From JAMXLO01 sp041487355 (GTDB lineage: Bacteria > Pseudomonadota > Alphaproteobacteria > Acetobacterales > Acetobacteraceae): 28,828 nt of DNA. Below the pieces are notes generated by a model. It was not told the origin of the DNA. It did no database searches and saw only the letters and a program-made list of their open reading frames with translations. Positions within the stretch are counted from its first letter, which is position 1. Every line of letters starts with the position of its first letter. Position numbers and translations under genes: made by a program. Positions 22,719 through 28,828 of this stretch are shown here, in pieces. The DNA is taken from contig JBGPND010000047.1 in the NCBI GenBank assembly GCA_041487355.1, positions 1 to 28,828 on the forward strand, given 5' to 3'.

Positions 22719-23369
22719 ATGACGACGCTCCTGATCAGCAGCAAGAACTATTCGTCATGGTCGCTCCGCGGGTTCCTGCTCGTCCGGCTGGCGCGCCTGG
22801 ACTTCGAGGAGCGCGTGGTGTCACCCGACGACCCGGACACACGGGCGGAACTGCTGTTGCGCGCCTCGTCGATCCGCGTGCCGTGCCTGGTGCATGACGG
22901 CGTGACGGTGTGGGACACGCTGGCGATCGCCGAATACCTGAATGAGGTCTGTCCGAACGCCGGCATGTATCCGGGCGACCGCATGGCACGCGCGCGGTGC
23001 CGCTCGATCGCGGGCGAGATGCATTCCGGCTTCTCCGCGCTGCGCTCGTCGTTGCCGATGAACCTGCGCACGCAGGGGCGCCGCATTGCCATCTGGTCCG
23101 CCGCGCAGGCGGACATCGACCGGATCACCGCGATCTGGCGCGAGTGCCTGGACATCTGGCGCGGCCCGTGGCTGTTCGGCCGGAAACCGACGGTCGGCGA
23201 CGCGATGTATGCGCCGGTGGTCGCCCGCTTCCGCAGCTACGACGTTCAGCTTGATCCGGTCTGCGCGGCGTATTGCGCGCATATCTGGGCCTGGCCCGAC
23301 CTGGCCGAATGGGTGGCGGCGGCGCAGCTCGAGCCAGAGCAGATCGAGGAGCTGGAAGTCGAGTTCTGA
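22719..23369 (+). CDS. glutathione S-transferase family protein
   Basis: A 216-residue soluble GST. The thioredoxin-like N-terminal domain reads LLISSKNYSSWSLRGFLLVRLARLDFEE, with Ser/Tyr residues near the glutathione site, then IRVPCLVHDG with the cis-Pro pattern (V-P) and VWDTLAIAEYLNE where the Glu/Ser region binds the gamma-glutamyl group. An all-alpha C-terminal domain follows (GPWLFGRKPTVGDAMYAPVVARF). It resembles the group with KNYSSWSLR starts. ATG 22719 has GAGG 4 nt upstream; an in-frame ATG at 22692 is less likely. Substrate unknown. Confidence 0.92.
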   Translation: MTTLLISSKNYSSWSLRGFLLVRLARLDFEERVVSPDDPDTRAELLLRASSIRVPCLVHDGVTVWDTLAIAEYLNEVCPNAGMYPGDRMARARCRSIAGEMHSGFSALRSSLPMNLRTQGRRIAIWSAAQADIDRITAIWRECLDIWRGPWLFGRKPTVGDAMYAPVVARFRSYDVQLDPVCAAYCAHIWAWPDLAEWVAAAQLEPEQIEELEVEF

Positions 23370-23435
23370 TCTGCAGGCTGCCGGCGGGACGCTTCACTGC
23401 TGAGCCCCTGCAGCAAACTGGAATCTCGCCCGAAT

Positions 23436-23519
23436 GATGGGTATCGCTCTGCTCAACCCATCCTACGCTACGCCGCAGCCGGTAGCCTGTAGGATGGGTT
23501 GAGCAGAGCGAAACCCATC
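23436..23519. repeat. palindromic repeat (family C), near-perfect 31-nt arms
   Basis: Arms 23436-23466 and 23489-23519 are inverted copies with 30 of 31 matches, separated by 22 nt. The core is GTAGGATGGGTTGAGCAGAGC. It lies after the GST gene in the otherwise empty 23370-23617. From memory, repeats with GTAGGATGGGTTGAGCG-type arms are found in many proteobacterial genomes. Confidence 0.9.
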
Positions 23520-23617
23520 ACGATTGGCGAGGCTTGCTCGCGTTTCCGGTCACCCTGAAGCCCTTATAGCATGCGCTCAGGTCGGCCCTGCAACGCCCGG
23601 TCCTGCCAGGAGGAGCG

Positions 23618-24408
23618 ATGTCCCTGCCACTCGGGAATCTTGCCGACACACGCTACCCCGATCCGCGGATCGAGCGGCTCGATCCGCGCTTCGTCTACCA
23701 GCAGGGCAACGCAGCGATCGAGCGCATCGCCACCGGCTTCCGCTGGGCCGAGGGGCCAGTGTATTTCCGCGACGCCGGGTTCCTGCTGTTCAGCGACATC
23801 CCCAACAACCGCATGATGCGCTGGCTGGAGGAGGACGGGCATCTGTCCGTGTTCCGCGCGCCTGCCAACTATGCCAACGGCAACACGCGCGATCGCGACG
23901 GGCGGCTGATCACCTGCGAACACGATGCGCGCCGTGTCACGCGCACCGAGCTGGATGGGCGCATCACGGTGCTGATCGACCGATTCGAGGGCAGGAAGCT
24001 GAATGCGCCGAACGACGTTGTGGTGGCGTCGGACGGGGCGGTCTGGTTCACCGATCCCGGTTACGGGATCGACGGGCCCTACGAGGGGCACAAGGCGGAA
24101 GCCGAGCTGCCGCGGAACGTGTATCGGCTGGATCCGTCGAACGGCGCGGCAAGCGTGGTGGCCGACGACTTCGTCCGGCCGAACGGAATTTGCTTCTCGC
24201 CCGACGAACGCCTTCTGTACGTGGTCGATTCCGGCATCTCGCATGGCGGGCCGGCGCATATCCGTGTGTTCGATGTGGACGGCGCCCGGCTGCGCAATGG
24301 GCGCGTCTTCGCGGAGGATTTTGCGCCCGGCATGACCGACGGCCTGCGCACCGATGTCGATGGCAACGTCTAGTGTTCGATGGGCTGGGCGGATCCGGCG
24401 GAGGACGG
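23618..24408 (+). pseudogene. SMP-30/gluconolactonase-like protein, 5' part (interrupted gene)
   Basis: An SMP-30/LRE-type beta-propeller, a family of lactonases hydrolysing sugar lactones. The frame starts at ATG 23618 (GGAGG nearby) and shows FRWAEGPVYFRD, LLFSDIPNNRMMRW, EHDARRVTRTE, KLNAPNDVVVASDGAVWFTDPGYG and FVRPNGICFSPDERLLYVVDSG, with the metal-binding Glu, Asn and Asp typical of the family. It ends early: codon 252 is TAG where the family has Trp (GNVW), and after it the same frame goes on as CSMGWADPAEDG up to 24408, where similarity stops. The missing C-terminal 55 or so residues are found intact at 28652-28825. The gene has therefore been split by inserted DNA. A short 251-residue product could still be made, but it lacks the last blade. 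Confidence 0.85.
24401..24408 (+). repeat. direct repeat GAGGACGG, left junction of the insertion
   Basis: The 8-bp sequence recurs at 28652-28659. It is the last sequence shared with the gluconolactonase reading frame before the foreign DNA starts. It is a candidate 8-bp target-site duplication. Confidence 0.65.
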
Positions 24409-24490
24409 GTAAGCGTCCGGTCTGACTAACCCGCAAACCGTCCACCAAACCGGGGCAACCTCAACTCCAACCTTACATGGCCCGTACGGC

Positions 24491-24516
24491 AAAACGCGCG
24501 CCGCACCCCGCGCGTT
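24491..24516 (-). terminator. intrinsic terminator after the autotransporter gene
   Basis: On the minus strand AACGCGCG (24509-24516) and CGCGCGTT (24493-24500) form a perfect 8-bp stem with an 8-nt loop, followed by TTTT including part of the stem (24494-24491). It lies 18 bp past the TGA of the autotransporter. Confidence 0.7.
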
Positions 24517-24533
24517 CGGTCGTGCAGACGGGA

Positions 24534-27500
24534 TCAGAAGGTGTACTTGAGGCCGCCCAAGCCGCCGGCCGTGGTCCCCGCGCCGGAGAACACACCGACG
24601 AAGTTGCCGTAGAGGACGAACTGCGGCGAGAACCGCACCGACAAGCCGGCATCCACCCGCGCGGCATCCTCTGCGGCCGCGGCCCCCCGCACGCCAAAGG
24701 CGAAGTCTGGGGCTACGAGGAACGCCGCGCTGATCGCCCGGGTCGACCCGAACTCATGCACCCAGGAGATCCGCGCCGACGGCGTGATGGTCATGCCGTC
24801 ACCCACCGGGAAGCTCCCGTCGACCTGCAGGCCAAGCGACAACGGCACCGAGGTCACGCGGTGCGAGCTGTAGTGCAGCCCCATGATGCCCGGCATGGTG
24901 GTCCCGTTCACGACGGTGGACTCGGAGTAGGCGTTCTGCGACAGGGCGTCGAACTGGATCGACGCGAACGGCGTCAGGTTCACCTGGCCGAACGTGTTCT
25001 TCCAGCCGGCTTCGAAGCGCCCGCCGAACAGGTTGGAACCGAAGCTGCCACGCGCGTTCTCCGTCGGACCGATATTCTCGCCCACCGGGTCGCGGTGGAT
25101 GTCATTGTTGTAGTAGCCGTAGCTCAGCACGCCCTGCACGTAGACGCCGCTGCCCAGCATCGCCATGCCATAGAGGCCGAGGTTGACGCCCGAGGCCGAG
25201 CCGTGCGTGTAGCGGTCGGAGACGTCGAAGCTGGCATCCGCGCCGCCGGCAGTGAAGCCCACCAGGATGTTCGGGTTCACCCGGTAGTCGATACCGGCCG
25301 ACCCGCCGCCATTGGTGAAAGTCGCCTTCGCGCTGCCGGGATTGGTCGCCAGACCGTCCAGGTTGCCGGCGTTCCCGAAGCCAGCGGCCCAGACGCGCCA
25401 GCCAGTCAGCGTCGGAATCGCGACCGGGGCAGCCGCCGCCAAGGCGTATTGCGTCGGACCGCTGTCCAGCAGCAGCGCGGCCTGGCTCAGCGCTGCGTCG
25501 AAGAACTGGCCGCGGGAGTTGAACACCGCCTGCTGCGCAGCCGACGTGCCTTCGCCCGAGAGCGCCGCCAGGGCGCTGGCGAGATTGGTCCCGCTCAGGC
25601 CATACAGGTTCACAAAGTTGGGCGGCAAGCCGCCCCCCGCGTTGAAATAGGCGTTGAGCGCAGTGGCGACCCTCTGCTGGTTCCCAGGGAGCCCTCCGCC
25701 AAGCAACGACGTTCCGCCGCCGAGGTTTGCGGTTAGGTTCAGCAGCGCGTCGATCGAAGTGTAGCTCAGACCCGCCAGGAAGCCGGAGGGAATGTTGCTG
25801 CCGAAGCCGCCAAAGGCCGTGCCGCCGAAGCCGCCGGTCGTGTGAAGGATCGTATATTGCTTGGTCAGATAGGAGCTTGGCGCGAAGACCGCTACGACAT
25901 TGGCGCCGGTCAGCGTCGCCGAGCCGGAGACATTGGCCAGCGAGGAGGTCGGGTTGAGATGAACGAGATATACGCCGCCCGGCTGGAAAACCAGGTTGCC
26001 CGCAACCGACATCGAACTCCCCGGCGCGCCGGAGCCAGGCCCAAACAGACCGCCCGTGGTCACCGTGACGGGACCTATCGTCCCAACGCCGGCGAGCGTC
26101 CCTCCCGCGTTCACCGTTGCCGCCGAATAGGCGGCCGAGCCGTTTACCAACAACGTTCCGGTGTTGACGGTCGTCGCACCGGAATAAGTATTGACGCCGG
26201 TTAACGTCAGCGTTCCATCGCCCACCTTTGAGAGACTCCCTGGGCCGGAGATCACGCCTGAAAGTGTCAACGCGTTGCCATTGGTATCGAACGTACCGCC
26301 GCCGGAGTTGAGGGTCGCGTTCCTGGCTGATGTCATGTCCGCCGACAGTTGCAGGGTTCCTCCGCCAAAGAACAATCCGCCGGACATGGCTCCCAAACTG
26401 GCGTCCTGTGTGACATTGATGACCCCGCCATTCAGGTACGTGCCGCCGGTATACGATGTGGGGCCGCGCAGGGTCAGTGTTCCTGAATTAACTTTGTAGA
26501 GGCCGCCGGAACCGTCGAAGGTTCCGCTGTTGGTGAAGGCGTTGTTGCCGGCATCGAACCAGACGTTTCCCGAAATGGTACCGGAATTGACGAGGGCATT
26601 CCCTGTGCCCAGAAACTTCGCCGCGTAGGAGTCCGTTCCGGATGCGCTGAGTGTGCCGTTATTGGTGAAGGTGTTGCTGTCACCTTGCGCTAAAAATGCG
26701 ATGCTGTTTGTTCCGGACACGGCGACCGTACCATGGTTGACGACCGTGTTTCCAGTGTTGACGCGTATTCCCCACAGGTCTGTCGAGTTTCCGGTGATGC
26801 TGCCGGCCACAGTATTTGTTATTGTATTGTTGTCATAGACGTGGATGCCGTTTCCGCCGGATGACGGCGTGATGCTGCCGGAATTTGTAATGGTGTTATT
26901 GCTGACCGCGTCTATTCCGGTGGCTACGTTACTTATGGCGGCGCTGTTGTTGATGATGTTGCCGCTTCCCGCCAGAATGCCTGCAGGCTGCGGGCCGACT
27001 ATGGGCGCTGCGTTGTTGATGGCGCTGTTTTGCACCCCGGAATTGTCGAAAAACTGGAAGGCATCCAAAGTATGATTGGCCTGGTCAAAGACACTGACGG
27101 TGACGTATCTGCCGTCTATGGAGACGACGGCATAGTTGTAACTTAATGCAAAGACATCGCCTGGGTAGACGGGGCCGAGAGGGGGGCATGGCGGGGTGTC
27201 GCATCCCAGCGGCGCGCCTCCCGATCCGGCCAGCACCTGATAGGTGCCGTCGTGCAGCGTCCGGTAATACAGGTGCTCATGCCCGGCAAACGAAATCGAG
27301 GCATTGGTATTGGTGGCACTGCCTGCTGTGGTTATCGTCTGCCAAAAATCCGCCATGTCCTGGTTTGGCGAGGGCTGCCATGGCGAGAAGGCGGGAACAT
27401 GGGTCAGGACGAAGATATGCGAGGCGGTGTCGTTCTGCAGCCGGCGCGTGATCCAGTCCCGTTGCGCCTTGTCGACTTTGTAGACCGGCGTGCTTCCATC

Positions 27501-28049
27501 GGCGGGGGCGTAATAGCTGTCCGCGACGATGAACAGCGAATTGCCGATCTGGAACGAGAACGCCAGGTTGGTGTAGCCGGCGGGGCCGTTCTGCACCCAG
27601 TTGGAGTTGAACATCGACTGGAAGTCCTGCTGCCGCTGCAGCGCGTATTGCTCCAGTGGGCTGGTATCCTTCGTGTAGAGTTCATGGTTGCCGATGGCGA
27701 AGGCCGTGGGGATGCCGGCGGCGGTCAGGCGATCGGTGAATACTTGCTGGAATTTCGTCAGCCAGTCCGTGCCGCCCCGGTAGGCGGCGTCGCCGCCGAA
27801 GATCACCACGCTGGGCGCGGGGGTCAAGGCGACGATGCTGTTGACGATCGGGGTGAGGACGGTCGTGTCGATGATATCGTTGTTGGCATTGCCGCGGGTG
27901 TCCGCCACCCAGACGAAACTCATGGACTGATCGGCGCGTGCGGGACCGACCAGGTAGACGAGGGCCAGAAGAAGGCGGCATGTGCTGAGAAAAAACGCAG
28001 GGATCGCACATCCACTTCTGATTGACATCATTTGTGGAATCAATGACAT
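24534..28049 (-). CDS. metallophosphoesterase-autotransporter fusion
   Basis: An 1171-residue type Va secreted protein. A signal peptide (1-39, cleavage after ARA) leads into a calcineurin-like phosphoesterase domain (about 43-330) with Asp50 (VADTRG), Asp87 (GGDAAY), Asn121-His122 (GNHE), His217 (LTHVPAF) and His257-x-His259 (GHEH), the five classic metal-binding motifs. A passenger region follows (about 345-870) with NNTITNSGSI-type beta-helix repeats and passenger-associated repeats of the form GDGTLTLTGVNTYSGATTVN. The C-terminal beta-barrel (about 883-1171) ends in KYTF, with the final aromatic residue expected for outer-membrane insertion. Length and order suggest an enzyme displayed on the cell surface or released. 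The ATG at 28049 with CAGG upstream is preferred; an ATG at 28139 would precede the signal peptide with a charged tail. It lies in the DNA that splits the gluconolactonase gene. Confidence 0.92.
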   Translation of the reverse strand: MSLIPQMMSIRSGCAIPAFFLSTCRLLLALVYLVGPARADQSMSFVWVADTRGNANNDIIDTTVLTPIVNSIVALTPAPSVVIFGGDAAYRGGTDWLTKFQQVFTDRLTAAGIPTAFAIGNHELYTKDTSPLEQYALQRQQDFQSMFNSNWVQNGPAGYTNLAFSFQIGNSLFIVADSYYAPADGSTPVYKVDKAQRDWITRRLQNDTASHIFVLTHVPAFSPWQPSPNQDMADFWQTITTAGSATNTNASISFAGHEHLYYRTLHDGTYQVLAGSGGAPLGCDTPPCPPLGPVYPGDVFALSYNYAVVSIDGRYVTVSVFDQANHTLDAFQFFDNSGVQNSAINNAAPIVGPQPAGILAGSGNIINNSAAISNVATGIDAVSNNTITNSGSITPSSGGNGIHVYDNNTITNTVAGSITGNSTDLWGIRVNTGNTVVNHGTVAVSGTNSIAFLAQGDSNTFTNNGTLSASGTDSYAAKFLGTGNALVNSGTISGNVWFDAGNNAFTNSGTFDGSGGLYKVNSGTLTLRGPTSYTGGTYLNGGVINVTQDASLGAMSGGLFFGGGTLQLSADMTSARNATLNSGGGTFDTNGNALTLSGVISGPGSLSKVGDGTLTLTGVNTYSGATTVNTGTLLVNGSAAYSAATVNAGGTLAGVGTIGPVTVTTGGLFGPGSGAPGSSMSVAGNLVFQPGGVYLVHLNPTSSLANVSGSATLTGANVVAVFAPSSYLTKQYTILHTTGGFGGTAFGGFGSNIPSGFLAGLSYTSIDALLNLTANLGGGTSLLGGGLPGNQQRVATALNAYFNAGGGLPPNFVNLYGLSGTNLASALAALSGEGTSAAQQAVFNSRGQFFDAALSQAALLLDSGPTQYALAAAAPVAIPTLTGWRVWAAGFGNAGNLDGLATNPGSAKATFTNGGGSAGIDYRVNPNILVGFTAGGADASFDVSDRYTHGSASGVNLGLYGMAMLGSGVYVQGVLSYGYYNNDIHRDPVGENIGPTENARGSFGSNLFGGRFEAGWKNTFGQVNLTPFASIQFDALSQNAYSESTVVNGTTMPGIMGLHYSSHRVTSVPLSLGLQVDGSFPVGDGMTITPSARISWVHEFGSTRAISAAFLVAPDFAFGVRGAAAAEDAARVDAGLSVRFSPQFVLYGNFVGVFSGAGTTAGGLGGLKYTF

Positions 28050-28294
28050 TGACCTGAGCCTCAACTTCCCCCCCGGTCTGAAGTAGAGTCCTTGGTCGCC
28101 TGGAGCTTCTGCCCGACCTTGGACCGGCCGAACTGGCAAAATCCGGCTTCATCTGATGGCTGACTAGCCGGGCATGCCGGCCGGAAGATAAAGCCAGATC
28201 AAGGCGCGCAGCTCAGCACACAACCGGCGCCGACGCGTTGATCCAGGTCAAGACGCAGCGCATCAGCCGGCTTTGACCGCCACGCGCCTGGCCC

Positions 28295-28498
28295 ATGGAC
28301 GGCCAGAGCGCCGAGGCCCAGGCACGGCGGCTCAGCGCCGCCGGGTGCAAGAAAGTGTTCCGGGAAGTGGCGAGCGGGGCAAAAACCGACCGTGCCCAGC
28401 TCCGCCGCGCGCTCGACCAGCTCGCCGCCGGCGACGTACTGATTGTGACGCGCCTTGATCGCATCGCCCGCTCGACCCGTGATCTACTCAACACTCTA
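28295..28498 (+). pseudogene. serine recombinase (resolvase/invertase) fragment
   Basis: The frame reads DGQSAEAQARRLSAAGCKKVFREVASGAKTD, then LDQLAAGDVLIVTRLDRIARSTRDLLNTL. This is the middle of the catalytic domain of resolvase/invertase-type serine recombinases. The N-terminal GYARVS strand with the catalytic serine and everything after the DLLNTL helix are missing; past 28498 the frame turns to low-complexity Arg/Ala. The fragment cannot be an active recombinase. It lies inside the DNA that interrupts the gluconolactonase gene and suggests that this DNA was assembled from several mobile pieces. Confidence 0.7.
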
Positions 28499-28651
28499 CG
28501 CCGGGCGCAACCCGGCGCAGTCGCCCGGGATGCTGCGCGAGGAGTCGCGCGAGCTCTGCCTGACCGTTGTGCAGCTGCGCGCCATGATGATGGCGCTGGC
28601 CGCCGATCCCGACCGGGCGGGGGCGAGCGCCGTCGCGCTGCTGGCGCTGAC

Positions 28652-28659
28652 GAGGACGG
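28652..28659 (+). repeat. direct repeat GAGGACGG, right junction of the insertion
   Basis: Second copy of the 8-bp repeat at 24401-24408. From here on the gluconolactonase reading frame is resumed (E-D-G-V-R-C-Y). Confidence 0.65.
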
Positions 28660-28825
28660 CGTGCGCTGCTACGCACCGCACGGCGACCTGATCGGCAAGA
28701 TCCACCTGCCCGAGGGCTGCGCCAATCTCTGCTTCGGCGGCAGGAAGAAGGACCGGCTGTTCATGTGCGCCAGCACCTCGGTCTATGCGCTGTATGTGAA
28801 TGCGCAGGGTGCGATGGTGCCGTAG
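28652..28825 (+). pseudogene. SMP-30/gluconolactonase-like protein, 3' part
   Basis: In the frame of 28652 the sequence encodes EDGVRCYAPHGDLIGKIHLPE and then CANLCFGGRKKDRLFMCAS ... VYALYVN and stops at TAG 28823-28825. This is the conserved end of gluconolactonase-type SMP-30 proteins, where the family reads GWADP-x-EDGVRCY. It joins without gain or loss to the fragment ending at 24408: removing 24409-28659 gives a continuous frame of about 318 codons with only the TAG at codon 252 as a defect. The frame upstream of 28652 belongs to inserted DNA, so a protein starting there would be a chimera. Confidence 0.85.
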
Positions 28826-28828
28826 GAA

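Larger units (their letters stand above)
24409..28651. mobile_element. putative mobile insertion cassette (4243 bp) splitting the gluconolactonase gene
   Basis: The DNA between the two gluconolactonase fragments is bounded by an 8-bp direct repeat and begins GTAAGCGTCCGG; the complement of its right end begins GTCAGCGCCAGC. The first nine bases agree at seven positions. From memory, GTAAGCG ends and 8-bp target duplications are features of IS66-family elements. No transposase was found inside. The cargo is the autotransporter gene (24534-28049) and a serine-recombinase fragment (28295-28498). 28050-28294 and 28499-28651 show no recognised gene. The interpretation as a non-autonomous IS66-type cassette is an inference; the interruption itself is directly seen. 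Confidence 0.55.

Noticed and set aside
26190..27060. Repetitive sequence that could be mistaken for a tandem-repeat or CRISPR-like array
   Set aside because: The repeats are degenerate, in frame and encode beta-helix passenger repeats of the autotransporter; there are no constant repeats with unique spacers.

Overview
The window is GC-rich chromosomal DNA that reads like an alphaproteobacterium, most likely of the Acetobacteraceae/Rhodospirillales type. This assignment is an inference from gene content (an argD-argF pair, hslO, a his operon carrying a DUF2628 gene and a GNAT gene, an intracellular PHB depolymerase with a Cys nucleophile) and from three families of long palindromic intergenic repeats. 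No rRNA, tRNA or CRISPR array was seen.

Layout. 1-1073: poorly conserved sequence with a small single-TM ORF, a hypothetical gene on the minus strand, a possible 24-residue Arg/Trp-rich peptide gene and a strong hairpin. 1074-3235 (minus): argD-argF, translationally coupled. 3412-4008 (plus): recX. 4009-6933 (minus): GNAT, MFS transporter and acyltransferase in tandem. 6979-8556 (plus): hslO and a small lipoprotein. 8825-12297 (minus): a free-standing A-T-TE nonribosomal peptide synthetase followed by a panD-type aspartate decarboxylase; the upstream side is marked by an IS1380-type transposase remnant. 12773-14812 (minus): membrane J-domain protein and an NMT1-like binding protein. 14899-16353 (plus): DHA2-type MFS exporter. 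16512-21283 (plus): hisB, DUF2628, hisH, GNAT, hisA, hisF, hisE and a HIT protein, with several stop/start overlaps. 21406-22623 (minus): phaZ. 22719-23369 (plus): a GST. 23618-28825: an SMP-30/gluconolactonase gene cut in two by about 4.24 kb that carries a metallophosphoesterase-autotransporter gene and a serine-recombinase fragment.

Two things stand out. First, the NRPS A domain has a specificity code read as V-D-T-T-I-S-L-G-D-K, close to the published beta-alanine code, and the next gene is an enzyme that makes beta-alanine from aspartate. Together they look like a compact pathway for making, loading and releasing beta-alanine, with a Cys instead of Ser at the thioesterase nucleophile. 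Second, the interrupted gluconolactonase gene has an 8-bp direct repeat (GAGGACGG) exactly at both junctions and partly matching ends starting GTAAGCG/GTCAGCG, reminiscent of IS66-type ends, but no transposase lies inside. It looks like a mobile insertion cassette carrying an outer-membrane phosphoesterase.

The rest is housekeeping: arginine and histidine biosynthesis, redox chaperone, RecA regulation, PHB mobilisation and transport.
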